A DNA stretch of 31,852 nt from Bartonella sp. AU55XJBT (GTDB lineage Bacteria; Pseudomonadota; Alphaproteobacteria; Rhizobiales; Rhizobiaceae): assembly GCF_028618525.1 (NCBI RefSeq), contig NZ_JAQITC010000020.1, forward strand, positions 1-31,852, written 5' to 3'. This document shows positions 1-11,400 of this stretch, piece after piece. The notes beneath the pieces were generated by a model that made no database searches, had not been told where the DNA came from, and saw only the letters and a list, made by a program, of their open reading frames with translations. Numbering within the stretch: position 1 is the first letter of the stretch; each line of letters starts with the position of its first letter. The translations under genes and the position numbers were made by a program.

Positions 1-113
1 CGATGGATGTGTCTCTGATTGTTCCAATTGCGATGGAAGAGAAGCTTCGTTTTGCTATTCGTGAAGGTGGTCGTACTGTTGGTGCCGGTATCGTCTCTAA
101 AATCATTGAATAA
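1..113 (+). CDS. tuf: Elongation factor Tu, C-terminal end (partial)
   Basis: The reading frame that begins at base 3 gives the last 36 residues of EF-Tu, ending in the highly conserved tail with [14 protein letters not shown] and a TAA stop. EF-Tu is the GTPase that delivers aminoacyl-tRNA to the ribosome; only part of domain 3, which contacts the tRNA, is inside the window. The start lies upstream of the window edge. Being followed by tRNA-Trp, secE and nusG is the classical arrangement for one of the tuf copies in proteobacteria. Identification rests on the conserved tail and on the neighbours and is very secure. Confidence 0.96.
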
Positions 114-160
114 ATAATGCTTGTTGAAAGGTTACTAAAGGCGTTTTGGTTTTGAAAGTT

Positions 161-236
<76 letters not shown>

Positions 237-459
237 AAAGGAGAATAGAATTTTAGATATGGGGGAGCGGATCTTGCTGTCTTTTTCGCTTTTTTTTATC
301 TAGGGCTTGTTTTTTTGTGTGTGAGACGCTATTGAATAGGAAGTAAAGAATTGCATCAGTCTAGAAGGTGGCTTTTGCATTTTTTTGTATTTATTTTGTT
401 GGATAAAACACAATGGCACTAAAAAAGAGTGTAATAGGGCGAGAGAGTGTAGTGTGACG

Positions 460-672
460 ATGGCATCTAAAACTAATCCAATTGCCTTTTTGAAGCAGGT
501 TTATGCAGAAACAGTTAAAGTGAAGTGGCCTACGCGTCGCGAGACGGTTATTTCTACTGTTATGGTTTTGTTGGTAACTGCATTGGCTTCAGCTTTCTTT
601 TTTATTGTGGATCAGGTTATGCATTTTGGTGTTTGGCGGGTTATTGATCTTCTGAAATATCTTTTTGGTTGA
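460..672 (+). CDS. secE: Preprotein translocase subunit SecE
   Basis: A 70-residue protein, the short single-span form of SecE usual in alphaproteobacteria. SecE clamps SecY in the SecYEG inner-membrane channel. Residues about 8-28 hold the conserved amphipathic helix with VKVKWPTRRE, which packs against SecY, followed by one membrane segment (about 29-52). The frame is open further upstream, to 385, but those residues do not look like SecE. ATG at 460 fits the family; a GTG six bases earlier (454) is an alternative. nusG follows after 14-20 bases, depending on the nusG start, so the two are surely co-transcribed. Confidence 0.93.
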   Translation: MASKTNPIAFLKQVYAETVKVKWPTRRETVISTVMVLLVTALASAFFFIVDQVMHFGVWRVIDLLKYLFG

Positions 673-692
673 GAATGTAAGGAAGTGTGACT

Positions 693-1223
693 GTGGCGGC
701 TCGTTGGTATATTGTTCAGGCATATTCAAATTTTGAAAAGAAAGTAGCGGAAGCTATTGATAAGGAGGCAAAGCAAAAAGGACTTGATCATCTGTTTGAG
801 AAGATTTTTGTTCCAACGGAGCGTGTCGTAGAAGTTCGTCGTGGACGCAAAGTTGATACTGAACGGAAATTTTTTCCTGGTTATGTTCTTGTTCGTGCTG
901 AATTAACAGATGAGGTTTATCATCTTATTAAAAATACGCCTAAAGTGACAGGTTTTCTAGGGTCTGAGGCACGTCCTGTTCCCATTTCTGATCGAGAGGT
1001 TGAGCAGATTCTCAAACAAGTTCAGGAAGGAGTTGAATCTCCAAAGTCTTCTGTGTTGTTTGAGGTTGGAGAGCAAGTTCGCGTTGCTGATGGTCCTTTT
1101 GTTTCGTTTAATGGAATTGTTCAAGAGGTTGAAGAAGAGCGCTCTCGTCTTAAGGTTGAAGTGCTCATTTTTGGGCGTCCTACGCCTGTTGATTTGGAAT
1201 TTGGTCAGGTTGAAAAACTCTGA
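693..1223 (+). CDS. nusG: Transcription termination/antitermination protein NusG
   Basis: A 176-residue NusG. The N-terminal NGN domain starts with ARWYIVQAYSNFEKKVAEAI and contains the conserved FFPGYVLVRAEL stretch that binds the clamp of RNA polymerase. The C-terminal KOW domain (about 125-176, with VRVADGPFVSFNGIV) binds Rho or ribosomal protein S10. NusG suppresses pausing and links transcription to Rho or to translation. GTG at 687 is also in frame, but AAGGA at 679-683 is only 3 bases from it and 9 from GTG 693, so 693 is preferred. It lies directly between secE and rplK, the conserved order. Confidence 0.95.
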   Translation: MAARWYIVQAYSNFEKKVAEAIDKEAKQKGLDHLFEKIFVPTERVVEVRRGRKVDTERKFFPGYVLVRAELTDEVYHLIKNTPKVTGFLGSEARPVPISDREVEQILKQVQEGVESPKSSVLFEVGEQVRVADGPFVSFNGIVQEVEEERSRLKVEVLIFGRPTPVDLEFGQVEKL

Positions 1224-1371
1224 TTAAGCTTAGAGTAGTTTAATTACTTTAAGGAAGGAGTGGGAGGTGATTTATGGCTTTTGTCGGCTTAATGATCCGA
1301 ACCACATGACTGCAGCGGGTAGCGAGCAAGATAAATTGTTAGTGTACCAGTGAAATTGAAGGCAGATTATT

Positions 1372-1800
1372 ATGGCAAAAAAAAGTATAGGTCAGCTCAA
1401 GTTGCAGGTTCCTGCAGGGGCTGCTACTCCATCTCCACCGATTGGTCCAGCTCTTGGTCAACGTGGTATTAATATCATGGAATTTTGTAAGGCATTTAAT
1501 GCAGCGACACAAGAAATGGAAAAGGGAGCACCGATTCCAGTTGTTATTACGTATTACCAAGATAAGTCTTTCACATTTTCTCTCAAGACACCTCCTGTAT
1601 CGTTCTTTTTAAAGAAAGAAGCACAACTGAAATCTGGTTCAAAAGAGCCCGGTAAAGTGTCCGTAGGAAGTATCTCTCGCGATAAAATTCGCTTGATTGC
1701 GGAATCAAAGATGAAAGATCTTAATGCAAATGACATTGAGGCAGCAATGCGTATGGTTGAAGGTTCTGCGCGCTCGATGGGCTTGGAAGTGGTGGGCTAA
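1372..1800 (+). CDS. rplK: 50S ribosomal protein L11
   Basis: A 142-residue full-length L11. The proline-rich N-terminal domain ([20 protein letters not shown] at about 15-34) is the thiostrepton-site region that contacts elongation factors and RelA. The C-terminal domain binds the GTPase-centre RNA of 23S rRNA. It is followed after four bases by rplA, so the two are translated from one message. A 148-base gap separates it from nusG and may carry operon leader sequence, but no clear structure was recognised there. Confidence 0.97.
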   Translation: MAKKSIGQLKLQVPAGAATPSPPIGPALGQRGINIMEFCKAFNAATQEMEKGAPIPVVITYYQDKSFTFSLKTPPVSFFLKKEAQLKSGSKEPGKVSVGSISRDKIRLIAESKMKDLNANDIEAAMRMVEGSARSMGLEVVG

Positions 1801-1804
1801 TGTT

Positions 1805-2509
1805 ATGGCAAAAGTAGCAAAGAGAATAAAAAATATCCGCAAAGATGTTGATTTTAATCAACTTTACGCTTTGAATGATGCTGTTTCAATGGTTAAGGAG
1901 CGTGCTGTAGCTAAGTTTGATGAAACAATTGAGATTTCAATGAACTTGGGTGTTGATCCTCGTCATGCTGATCAAATGGTTCGAGGTGTTGCGCATTTGC
2001 CTAACGGAACGGGACGAAATGTTCGTGTTGCCGTTTTTGCTCGTGGAGATAAGGCTGAGGAAGCTAAGGCAGCGGGGGCCGATATCGTGGGTGCTGAAGA
2101 TTTGTTTGAAAGCATTAATGGGGGGATGATTGACTTTGATCGTTGCATTGCAACACCAGACATGATGCCTCTTGTTGGTCGTCTTGGTAAGATTCTTGGT
2201 CCTCGGAGTTTGATGCCAAATCCAAAGGTTGGGACTGTAACACTTGATGTTGCTGGTGCTGTCAAAGCTTCTAAAGGTGGTGCTGTAGAGTTTCGTGTTG
2301 AAAAAGCTGGGATTGTGCATGCTGGTATTGGGAAGGCTTCTTTTGGTGCTGAAAAAATTGTAGAAAATATTAAAGCTTTTGCAAGTGCAGTTATTAAAGC
2401 AAAACCGCAAGGTGCAAAAGGTGAGTATATTAAGCGCGTTGCTGTTTCTTCAACGATGGGGGTTGGTGTTAAGGTTGATCCAGTAACGGTTCGTTCAGAG
2501 TCAGTATAA
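1805..2509 (+). CDS. rplA: 50S ribosomal protein L1
   Basis: A 234-residue L1, beginning [15 protein letters not shown]1 forms the mobile stalk at the ribosomal E site and, in many bacteria, represses its own rplK-rplA message. Conserved landmarks are [13 protein letters not shown] near the N-terminus and the domain II-linker signature [14 protein letters not shown] in the middle. The frame stays open upstream into rplK, but ATG 1805, four bases after the rplK stop, is the family start. The close spacing implies translational coupling with rplK. Confidence 0.97.
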   Translation: MAKVAKRIKNIRKDVDFNQLYALNDAVSMVKERAVAKFDETIEISMNLGVDPRHADQMVRGVAHLPNGTGRNVRVAVFARGDKAEEAKAAGADIVGAEDLFESINGGMIDFDRCIATPDMMPLVGRLGKILGPRSLMPNPKVGTVTLDVAGAVKASKGGAVEFRVEKAGIVHAGIGKASFGAEKIVENIKAFASAVIKAKPQGAKGEYIKRVAVSSTMGVGVKVDPVTVRSESV

Positions 2510-2866
2510 GCTGATTGATAATTTTTTTGAGGTAAGTGACGATCAAAATTATATTTTAAATGTCGATTTTGTCCGGCATTTAGCTATCTAAGCTTTATAG
2601 GGCTTAGGTTATACCGGGAGAAATTCCGGAATATCCTGTCCGAGATTGTAGGTGATGTTTTAAGCATCTTAATCAAAAAAAACCTGCATGAGACTGGGGT
2701 AAAAAACTGAGAGTTAAAAGACTTAAAGGGTTTGAGCCAAGGTTGCCTTTGAACGCTATGCGTGAAAAAGGGGACAGGATCCTCATCGGTGACATGAAGT
2801 ATTTTATGTCATCAAAGGTAACCAACAGGTTTGTTTAAAAATAAATCTGTTAAATGGAGAGAGACA
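2510..2866 (+). promoter_or_regulatory. rplJ-rplL leader (L10 leader-type regulatory region)
   Basis: 357 bases without a gene between rplA and rplJ. The stretch 2683-2697 (CCTGCATGAGACTGG) resembles the conserved core of the leader where L10 with L7/L12 binds its own mRNA. Several short complementary stretches around it (for example GGTGACATGAAG and TATGTCATC at 2789-2814) suggest an extended fold. The inferred role is feedback control of rplJL, possibly also of rpoBC. No fold was computed, so the exact borders are uncertain. A promoter for rplJ may also lie here but was not identified. Confidence 0.6.
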
Positions 2867-3385
2867 GTGAATAGAGCGGAAAAACGCGAATTTGTTACAT
2901 GGCTTAACGAGGCTTTTCAGAAGTCTGGTTCTGTTGTTGTTGCACATTATTCCGGTCTGACAGTTTCACAGATGAACGATTTGCGTTCGAAAATGGGTGA
3001 AGCTGGCGGTGCCGTTAAAGTCGCCAAAAACCGTCTTGCTAAAATCGCTCTTCAGGGCACGGAATCTGAATCGATAATGGGTTTGTTTACAGGACAAACA
3101 CTTATTGCTTATTCAGAAGATCCAATCACAGCACCGAAGGTTGCTGTTGATTTTGCAAAAAGCAATGACAAATTTGTCATCCTTGGCGGTTCAATGGGTG
3201 CAACAAGTTTAACTGTAGATGCTGTGAAGTCATTGGCTTCGTTGCCTTCATTAAACGAGTTGCGGGCAAAACTTGTAGGTATGATTTCTACTCCTGCAAC
3301 CCGTATTGCACAGGTTGTTAATGCACCTGCCGGTCAGGTTGCACGTGTCATTGGCGCATATGCTCAGGAGGATAAGGCGGCTTAA
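2867..3385 (+). CDS. rplJ: 50S ribosomal protein L10
   Basis: A 172-residue L10, the base of the L7/L12 stalk. The N-terminal domain, with [18 protein letters not shown] and [10 protein letters not shown], binds 23S rRNA with L11. The C-terminal helix, ending [17 protein letters not shown], carries the L7/L12 dimers. The start is GTG at 2867, preceded by GGAGAGAGAC at 2854-2863. The frame is open to 2831, but those residues belong to the leader. The protein is a translational repressor of its own operon in many bacteria, consistent with the long leader upstream. Confidence 0.95.
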   Translation: MNRAEKREFVTWLNEAFQKSGSVVVAHYSGLTVSQMNDLRSKMGEAGGAVKVAKNRLAKIALQGTESESIMGLFTGQTLIAYSEDPITAPKVAVDFAKSNDKFVILGGSMGATSLTVDAVKSLASLPSLNELRAKLVGMISTPATRIAQVVNAPAGQVARVIGAYAQEDKAA

Positions 3386-3484
3386 GGCTTTTTATTCACG
3401 TTGATGGAAAAGCTTTAATGCTTTTCTGTTTTTTTGAATAAGTTTTAATAATGGTTCAAATCTTTTAATTAAAGGAATTAAAAA

Positions 3485-3856
3485 ATGGCTGATCTAGCGA
3501 AGATCGTAGAAGACCTTTCTAATCTAACCCTTTTGGAAGCTGCTGAGCTTTCTAAGTTACTTGAAGAAAAGTGGGGTGTTTCGGCTGCTGCTCCTGTAGC
3601 CGTCGCTGCTGTTGCTGGTGCTGCTGCTCCAGCTGCTGAAGAAAAAACAGAATTTGATGTTATTCTTGTTGAAGGTGGCGCGCAAAAAATTAATGTTATT
3701 AAAGAAGTTCGTGCTCTTACTGGACTTGGTCTTAAGGAAGCGAAAGATCTGGTTGAAGGAGCACCTAAGCCTATTAAAGAAGGTGCTTCTAAAGAAGAAG
3801 CGGAGAAAATTAAATCTCAACTTGAAGCGGCTGGTGCTAAAGTTGAACTTAAATGA
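3485..3856 (+). CDS. rplL: 50S ribosomal protein L7/L12
   Basis: A 123-residue L7/L12. The N-terminal dimerisation domain (about 1-35, with [20 protein letters not shown]) attaches to L10. An alanine- and valine-rich hinge follows (about 36-54), then the C-terminal factor-binding domain with [20 protein letters not shown]. It recruits elongation and initiation GTPases. It is preceded by AAAGGAATTAAAA and lies 99 bases after rplJ. A hairpin follows its stop. Confidence 0.97.
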   Translation: MADLAKIVEDLSNLTLLEAAELSKLLEEKWGVSAAAPVAVAAVAGAAAPAAEEKTEFDVILVEGGAQKINVIKEVRALTGLGLKEAKDLVEGAPKPIKEGASKEEAEKIKSQLEAAGAKVELK

Positions 3857-3866
3857 ATTTAATTTT

Positions 3867-3895
3867 ATCGGCGGGCATTTATGTTCGCCGATTTT
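3867..3895 (+). terminator. Hairpin after rplL (attenuator or terminator)
   Basis: ATCGGCG (3867-3873) pairs with CGCCGAT (3886-3892), and GCAT/ATGT inside extends the stem, leaving a tiny loop. A short T-rich stretch (TTTTCTTTC) follows. The stem lies 11 bases after the rplL stop. In related operons most transcripts stop between rplL and rpoB, which sets the ratio of ribosomal protein to polymerase. This hairpin is a good candidate for that partial stop, because rpoB has no obvious strong promoter here. Confidence 0.65.
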
Positions 3896-4143
3896 CTTTC
3901 TCTAAAAAGAGGGAAAGTAATGAGTAAAAAAACCTTTTACCAACGATTTAATCGCAATAGTGGGTATGGGGTTGGGCTACTCATCTCTCATCATAGAGCC
4001 AAGTTAAAGAAAGGCTTGTGTTGGTGAGGAAAGTTAGCGATGCTCATTATTGGGTGTCAAGTGAACTGGTCTGCATATGCAGGTTAATGATATAAGACTT
4101 TCAAGGATGGTCTACCTTGAAGAGTAAGGATCAAGGAGCGACG

Positions 4144-7100
4144 ATGGCTCAGACTCACGCAATGATGTCTCAATTCAATGGTCGTAAGCGGGTACGCAAA
4201 TTTTTTGGTAAGATTCCTGAAGTAGCAGAAATGCCGAATCTTATTGAGGTTCAAAAAGCGTCATATGATCAGTTTCTCATGATTGAGGAACCGAAAGGTG
4301 GACGACCAGATGAAGGTTTGCAAGCTGTTTTTAAATCGGTATTTCCTATTTCCGATTTTTCCGGTACAGCTATGCTTGAGTTTGTTGGTTATGAATTTGA
4401 TTTACCAAAATTTGATGTTGAAGAATGTCGTCAACGTGATTTAACTTATGCAGCCCCATTGAAGGTGATATTGCGTTTGATTGTTTTTGATATTGATGAG
4501 GATACGGGCTCCAAAGATATCAAAGACATTAAAGAGCAGGGCGTTTATATGGGTGATATGCCTTTAATGACGACCAATGGTACCTTTATCGTTAATGGTA
4601 CGGAGCGTGTTATTGTTTCTCAGATGCACCGTTCTCCAGGTGTCTTTTTTGATCATGATAAGGGCAAGTCTCATTCATCAGGAAAGCTTCTTTTTGCTGC
4701 TCGTGTTATTCCATACCGTGGCTCTTGGCTGGATATTGAGTTTGATGCTAAGGACATTATTTATGCGCGTATTGATCGGCGGCGCAAGATTCCTGTTACC
4801 AGCCTGTTAATGGCATTAGGTATGGATGGCTCAGATATTTTGTCGACGTTTTATGATAAAGTGACTTATGAGCGTGATGGAGAAGGGTGGCGTGTTCCTT
4901 ATTCTGTTGATCGCTTTAAAGGAATGAAGCTCATTTCTGACCTTATAGATGCAGAGAGTGGTGAAGTTGTTGCGGAAGCTGGTAAAAAGCTAACAGTTCG
5001 TACCGCAAAATCTTTGGCAGAAAAGGGCCTCAAGGCGGTTAAAGTTAGTGAAGATGATTTATTAGGGTGTTATCTTGCCGAAGATATCGTCAATTACGAG
5101 ACAGGTGAAATTTATCTTGAAGCGGGCGATGAAATTGACGAAAAAGTATTAAAAGTTTTGCTTGATGTTAGTGCTGGTCAAATCAATATTCTTGATATTG
5201 ATCACATGAATATTGGCGCCTATATCCGCAATACTTTAAAAGTGGATAAGAATGAAAGCCGACAGGATGCATTGTTTGATATTTACCGAGTAATGCGTCC
5301 AGGTGAGCCTCCCACAATCGATACAGCAGAAGCAATGTTTCATTCATTGTTTTTTGATCCAGAGCGTTATGATCTTTCAGCTGTTGGACGTGTTAAGATG
5401 AATTTGCGTATGGATCTTGATTGTCCAGATACCGTTCGCGTTTTGCGTCAAGAGGATATTCTTGCTGTTGTTAAGATGTTGGTTGAATTACGTGATGGTC
5501 GTGGTGAAATTGATGATATTGATAATCTTGGCAATCGTCGTGTTCGTTCCGTTGGGGAGTTGATGGAAAATCAATATCGCATTGGTCTCCTTCGTATGGA
5601 GCGTGCGATAAAAGAGCGTATGTCATCGGTTGAAATTGATACAGTTATGCCGCAGGATTTAATCAATGCAAAGCCTGCAGCAGCAGCCGTTCGTGAATTT
5701 TTTGGATCTTCTCAATTGTCGCAATTTATGGATCAAACCAATCCATTGTCGGAAATCACCCATAAGCGCCGTCTTTCTGCCCTTGGTCCAGGGGGGTTGA
5801 CTCGTGAGCGTGCGGGTTTTGAAGTTCGTGACGTTCATCCTACGCATTATGGTCGTATTTGTCCGATTGAAACACCAGAAGGCCCCAATATTGGTCTCAT
5901 TAACTCCTTAGCAACATTTGCTCGGGTTAACAAATATGGTTTTATTGAAAGCCCATATCGTAAAATTATTGATGGTAAAGTCACCAAAGAAGTTATTTAT
6001 CTTTCAGCGATGGAAGAAGCAAAGCATTATGTTGCTCAAGCAAATTCTTCCTTAGATAGTGAAGGCCGTTTTATAGAAGAGTTTGTTGTTTGTCGTCATG
6101 CGGGTGAAGTTTTAATGGCGCCGCGCGATCATGTTGATTTGATGGATGTTTCACCAAAACAGTTGGTTTCAGTTGCGGCTGCGCTTATTCCGTTTTTAGA
6201 AAATGATGATGCGAATCGTGCGTTAATGGGATCGAACATGCAACGTCAAGCCGTTCCTCTTGTGCGCGCTGAAGCGCCATTTGTTGGTACGGGAATGGAA
6301 TCCGTTGTTGCACGCGATTCAGGAGCAGCGGTGAGCGCAAAACGGAGTGGTATTGTTGATCAAGTTGATGCGACCCGTATTGTTATTCGTGCAACAGAAG
6401 ATTTAGATCCTTCAAAATCAGGTGTTGATATTTACCGCTTACAAAAGTTTCAGCGTTCTAATCAGTCCACTTGTATTAATCAGCGCCCTCTTGTGCATGT
6501 CGGTGATCGGGTAGAAAAGGGTGATATTATTGCAGATGGCCCATCCACGGATCTTGGTGATTTGGCTCTTGGCCGTAACGTTCTTGTCGCCTTTATGCCT
6601 TGGAATGGATACAACTATGAAGATTCCATTTTGTTATCTGAGCGCATTGTTGCGGATGATGTGTTTACTTCAATTCATATTGAGGAGTTTGAAGTTGCAG
6701 CACGTGATACAAAACTTGGGCCTGAGGAAATTACCCGTGACATTCCGAACGTTGCGGAAGAAGCCTTAAGGAATCTTGACGAAGCTGGCATTATTTATAT
6801 TGGTGCTGAAGTTCAACCGGGTGATATTTTGGTTGGAAAGATTACACCGAAGGGTGAAAGTCCCATGACGCCGGAAGAAAAGCTTCTGCGTGCAATTTTT
6901 GGTGAAAAGGCATCAGATGTTCGCGATACTTCTATGCGTATGCCTCCTGGGACGTTTGGTACTGTCGTTGAGGTTCGCGTTTTTAATCGCCATGGAGTGG
7001 AAAAAGATGAGCGTGCTATGGCCATTGAACGTGAAGAAATTGAGCGTTTAGCAAAAGACCGTGATGATGAACAGTCAATTCTTGATCGCAATGTTTATGC

Positions 7101-8295
7101 GCGTCTTACCGATATGTTAACAGGTAAAGTCGCTGTAGAAGGTCCGAAAGGCTTTTCGGAGAGCAAAAAGCTTGATAGTACGGTAATGGGGCGTTATCCA
7201 CGCTCGCAGTGGTGGCAATTTGCTGTTGAGGATGAAAAGCTTCAAAATGAGATTGAAGCTTTACGCAAGCAATATGATGAATCAAAAGAAGCATTACAAC
7301 GTCGCTTTATGGATAAAGTTGAAAAGGTCCAAAGAGGTGATGAAATGCCTCCTGGTGTCATGAAAATGGTAAAGGTTTTTGTGGCTGTGAAACGCAAAAT
7401 CCAACCAGGTGATAAGATGGCGGGACGTCACGGGAATAAGGGTGTTGTTTCACGTATTCTTCCTGTAGAGGATATGCCATTTCTTGAAGATGGAACGCAT
7501 GCTGATATCGTCTTAAACCCTCTTGGTGTGCCTAGTCGTATGAATGTTGGGCAAATTCTTGAGACACACCTTGGTTGGGCATGTGCGGGGATGGGTAAAA
7601 AGATTGGCGATTTATTAGAATTATATCAAGAGACAGGTGATATACTTCCTTTACGTCAACGTATTGAAAATCTTATGCCTGATGATAATCATAATGAGCC
7701 TGTGCGTCAGTATGATAACGAAAGTCTTTACAAATTGGCACTTCAGATGAAGAAAGGGGTTTCAATTGCAACGCCTGTTTTTGATGGAGCCCATGAGTCT
7801 GATATCAACATGATGCTGGAAGATGCTGGTCTGGATAGTTCAGGGCAGGTTACGCTTTATGATGGTCGTACGGGAGAGCCTTTTGACCGCCCAGTAACTG
7901 TAGGGTATATTTACATGTTGAAATTGCATCACCTTGTTGATGATAAGATACATGCACGTTCTATTGGTCCTTACTCGCTTGTTACGCAGCAACCATTGGG
8001 AGGTAAGGCGCAGTTTGGTGGTCAACGTTTTGGTGAAATGGAAGTGTGGGCCCTTGAAGCTTATGGTGCTGCATACACTTTGCAGGAGATGTTGACAGTA
8101 AAATCGGATGATGTCGCTGGTCGGACGAAAGTCTATGAAGCGATTGTGCGTGGTGATGATACGTTTGAAGCTGGGATACCTGAGAGCTTTAATGTGTTGG
8201 TGAAAGAAATGCGTTCACTTGCTCTTAATGTAGAGCTTGATGATGCGCGTGAACTTATTGCACAGCGCGTGTTATCTGATACGGCAGAACAATAG
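4144..8295 (+). CDS. rpoB: DNA-directed RNA polymerase subunit beta
   Basis: A 1383-residue beta subunit. Family landmarks in order: the N-terminal lobe with [13 protein letters not shown]; the rifampicin region [20 protein letters not shown] and the following [12 protein letters not shown] (about residues 520-550); the switch region [16 protein letters not shown]; the active-site loop with [14 protein letters not shown]; and the C-terminal [18 protein letters not shown]. At the classical resistance positions (Asp of FMDQTN, His of THKRR, Ser of LSALG) the residues are wild type, predicting rifampicin sensitivity. ATG 4144 is preceded by AAGGAGCG at 4133-4140. The frame is open to 4117, but the extra residues are not family-like. 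A 170-base gap with hairpins separates it from rpoC. Confidence 0.98.
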   Translation: MAQTHAMMSQFNGRKRVRKFFGKIPEVAEMPNLIEVQKASYDQFLMIEEPKGGRPDEGLQAVFKSVFPISDFSGTAMLEFVGYEFDLPKFDVEECRQRDLTYAAPLKVILRLIVFDIDEDTGSKDIKDIKEQGVYMGDMPLMTTNGTFIVNGTERVIVSQMHRSPGVFFDHDKGKSHSSGKLLFAARVIPYRGSWLDIEFDAKDIIYARIDRRRKIPVTSLLMALGMDGSDILSTFYDKVTYERDGEGWRVPYSVDRFKGMKLISDLIDAESGEVVAEAGKKLTVRTAKSLAEKGLKAVKVSEDDLLGCYLAEDIVNYETGEIYLEAGDEIDEKVLKVLLDVSAGQINILDIDHMNIGAYIRNTLKVDKNESRQDALFDIYRVMRPGEPPTIDTAEAMFHSLFFDPERYDLSAVGRVKMNLRMDLDCPDTVRVLRQEDILAVVKMLVELRDGRGEIDDIDNLGNRRVRSVGELMENQYRIGLLRMERAIKERMSSVEIDTVMPQDLINAKPAAAAVREFFGSSQLSQFMDQTNPLSEITHKRRLSALGPGGLTRERAGFEVRDVHPTHYGRICPIETPEGPNIGLINSLATFARVNKYGFIESPYRKIIDGKVTKEVIYLSAMEEAKHYVAQANSSLDSEGRFIEEFVVCRHAGEVLMAPRDHVDLMDVSPKQLVSVAAALIPFLENDDANRALMGSNMQRQAVPLVRAEAPFVGTGMESVVARDSGAAVSAKRSGIVDQVDATRIVIRATEDLDPSKSGVDIYRLQKFQRSNQSTCINQRPLVHVGDRVEKGDIIADGPSTDLGDLALGRNVLVAFMPWNGYNYEDSILLSERIVADDVFTSIHIEEFEVAARDTKLGPEEITRDIPNVAEEALRNLDEAGIIYIGAEVQPGDILVGKITPKGESPMTPEEKLLRAIFGEKASDVRDTSMRMPPGTFGTVVEVRVFNRHGVEKDERAMAIEREEIERLAKDRDDEQSILDRNVYARLTDMLTGKVAVEGPKGFSESKKLDSTVMGRYPRSQWWQFAVEDEKLQNEIEALRKQYDESKEALQRRFMDKVEKVQRGDEMPPGVMKMVKVFVAVKRKIQPGDKMAGRHGNKGVVSRILPVEDMPFLEDGTHADIVLNPLGVPSRMNVGQILETHLGWACAGMGKKIGDLLELYQETGDILPLRQRIENLMPDDNHNEPVRQYDNESLYKLALQMKKGVSIATPVFDGAHESDINMMLEDAGLDSSGQVTLYDGRTGEPFDRPVTVGYIYMLKLHHLVDDKIHARSIGPYSLVTQQPLGGKAQFGGQRFGEMEVWALEAYGAAYTLQEMLTVKSDDVAGRTKVYEAIVRGDDTFEAGIPESFNVLVKEMRSLALNVELDDARELIAQRVLSDTAEQ

Positions 8296-8300
8296 TTCAA

Positions 8301-8366
8301 AGAGCGCACGAGAAAAAAGGTTGCGCTCTGATTACTTTGAGAGGCTCGATGACCTTATTTAAGGTC
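8301..8366 (+). other. Two hairpins in the rpoB-rpoC gap
   Basis: AGAGCGCA (8301-8308) pairs with TGCGCTCT (8322-8329) around a 13-base loop, and GACCTT (8351-8356) pairs with AAGGTC (8361-8366) around ATTT. Neither is followed directly by a long T run, although TTTTT occurs at 8376-8380, so they are probably processing or stability elements in the rpoBC message rather than terminators. The role is inference. Confidence 0.45.
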
Positions 8367-8465
8367 TACAGATCATTTTTAAAAGTAAATGTATTTTAAA
8401 GAAGATCTGTTACAACATGAATGAGATATTAAAACAGGTTCTAAGAATCTTTGAAGGAGAACAGC

Positions 8466-11400
8466 ATGAACCACGAGGTCATGAATCTTTTCAATCCTCA
8501 AGCGCCAGCGCAAACATTTGACTCTATTCGTATTTCGATTGCGAGTCCTGAGAAAATTTTGTCTTGGTCGTATGGTGAGATTAAGAAGCCTGAGACTATT
8601 AATTATCGGACTTTTAAACCAGAGCGTGATGGTCTTTTTTGTGCACGTATATTTGGTCCGATTAAAGACTATGAATGTCTATGCGGTAAATATAAACGCA
8701 TGAAATATAAGGGGATTATTTGTGAAAAATGTGGTGTGGAAGTTACTCTTTCGCGCGTACGTCGTGAGCGGATGGGGCACATTGAGCTGGCAGCGCCTGT
8801 TGCGCATATATGGTTTCTTAAATCGTTACCAGGCCGTATTTCTACACTTTTAGATTTGACTTTAAAAGATATTGAGCGTGTTCTTTATTTTGAAAATTAT
8901 ATTGTAACCGAACCAGGGTTGACATCTCTTAAGCTCCACCAGCTTCTTTCCGAAGAAGAATATATGCTTGCGATTGATGAGTTTGGAGAAGATCAGTTTA
9001 CAGCGATGATTGGCGCTGAAGCTATTTACGAGCTTTTAGCGAGTATGGAGCTCGATAAAATCGCCAATGATTTGCGTCTCGAATTAGCTGAAACGACTTC
9101 GGAGTTAAAGCAGAAAAAATTGATTAAACGACTTAAGATCGTTGAAAATTTTCTTGAATCTGGGAATAAGCCAGAATGGATGATTATGAAAACAATTCCG
9201 GTTATTCCACCGGATTTACGTCCATTGGTTCCGCTTGATGGTGGACGTTTTGCAACATCAGATCTCAATGATCTTTATCGGCGTGTTATCAATCGTAATA
9301 ACCGCTTAAAACGGCTGATTGAATTGCGTGCTCCTGGGATTATTGTGCGTAATGAAAAGCGTATGGTGCAAGAAGCTGTTGACGCGTTGTTTGATAATGG
9401 ACGGCGTGGGCGTGTGATTACGGGAGCCAATAAACGTCCATTAAAATCTCTTTCAGATATGTTAAAGGGTAAGCAGGGCCGTTTCCGTCAAAACCTACTT
9501 GGAAAGCGTGTTGATTACTCGGGGCGTTCTGTTATCGTGACAGGTCCTGAATTAAAGTTACATCAATGTGGTCTTCCTAAAAAAATGGCCCTTGAATTAT
9601 TTAAGCCCTTCATTTATGCGCGGCTTGATGCAAAAGGATATTCTTCGACTGTAAAACAAGCAAAAAAGCTTGTCGAGAAGGAGCATCCAGAAGTTTGGGA
9701 TATCTTAGATGAGGTTATTCGTGAACATCCCGTTCTACTCAATCGTGCGCCAACATTACACCGTTTGGGAATTCAGGCTTTTGAACCTATCTTAATTGAA
9801 GGGAAGGCTATCCAACTTCATCCATTGGTCTGTACTGCTTTTAATGCGGATTTTGATGGAGATCAGATGGCGGTTCACGTTCCGCTTTCTCTTGAAGCAC
9901 AGCTTGAAGCCCGCGTTTTGATGATGTCGACCAATAATATTCTTCATCCAGCAAATGGTGCCCCTATTATTGTTCCATCACAGGATATGGTTCTTGGACT
10001 TTATTATCTCTCGATTGTTTCTGAAAAAGAACCGGGTGAAGGAATGGCTTTTTCTGATATCGGTGAGCTTCATTATGCCTTGGAAAACAAGGTCGTAACG
10101 CTTCATACGAAGATTAAAGGTCGTGTTAAGAATATTGGCAAGGATGGAAAAGAAGTTGCTAAACTTTATGATACGACGCCAGGTCGTTTGATTATCGGTG
10201 AGCTTTTACCTAAAAATCCAAATATTTCATTTGATATTGTCAATCAAGAAATGACAAAAAAGAATATTTCTAAAATGATTGATCATGTTTATCGCCACTG
10301 TGGACAAAAAGAGACGGTTATTTTTTGTGACCGTATTATGCAGCTTGGTTTTTCTTATGCTTGTCGTGCAGGAATTTCATTCGGAAAAGATGATATGGTT
10401 ATTCCTGATAGCAAATCACGTTTGGTTGCAGAAACAGAAGCTTTGGCGAAGGAATACGAACAGCAATATAATGATGGTTTGATTACACAGGGTGAAAAAT
10501 ACAATAAGGTTGTGGATGCTTGGGGTAAATGTACAGACCGTGTTGCGGATGAAATGATGAAACGAATTCAAGCCGTCGACTTTGATCCTAAAACAGGTCG
10601 TCAACGGCCTATGAATTCAATCTATATGATGTCACACTCTGGTGCTCGTGGTTCAGCTAACCAGATGAGACAGTTGGCTGGTATGCGTGGATTAATGGCA
10701 AAACCATCGGGTGAAATTATTGAAACACCTATTATTTCAAATTTTAAGGAAGGTCTAACTGTTAACGAATACTTCAACTCTACCCATGGTGCGCGTAAAG
10801 GTCTTGCGGATACTGCGTTAAAAACGGCAAACTCTGGTTATCTCACACGGCGTCTTGTTGATGTGGCACAGGATGCTATTATTTCAGCCGTTGATTGTGG
10901 TACTGCAAAAGGGCTTACGATGCAGCCAATTGTTGATGCAGGACAAATTGTTGCCTCTCTTGGGCAACGAATTCTTGGTCGTACAGCCCTTGTTGATATT
11001 TTACATCCTGTCTCTGGAGAGGTTATTCTTGAGGGTGGAGCGATGATTGAGGAGGCTGATGTTGCGAAGATTGAAGAAGCCGGAATTCAATCTGTTCAAA
11101 TTCGTTCTGCTTTAACATGTGAAACACGTCTTGGTGTGTGTGCAAAATGCTATGGTCGTGATTTGGCGCGTGGAACACCAGTTAATCAGGGGGAAGCCGT
11201 TGGTGTTATTGCTGCTCAATCCATTGGTGAACCGGGAACGCAGCTTACTATGCGTACTTTCCACTTAGGAGGAACTGCACAAGTTGTTGATTCATCGTAT
11301 TTAGAGGCATCTTATGAAGGTACGGTGGAGATTCGTAATCGTAATGTGGTTCGTAACTCTGAAGGTCATTTGGTGGTTATGGGGCGTAATATGGCTATCC

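Noticed and set aside
3557..3905. Frames of 87-97 residues overlapping rplL on both strands.
   Set aside because: Low-complexity shadows of the Ala- and Lys-rich L7/L12 coding sequence.
5659..7294. Open frames on the minus strand and in other plus frames within rpoB, and similar ones in rpoC and rplA.
   Set aside because: They overlap highly conserved genes, have no family-like residues or ribosome sites, and arise from the codon pattern of the real frame.
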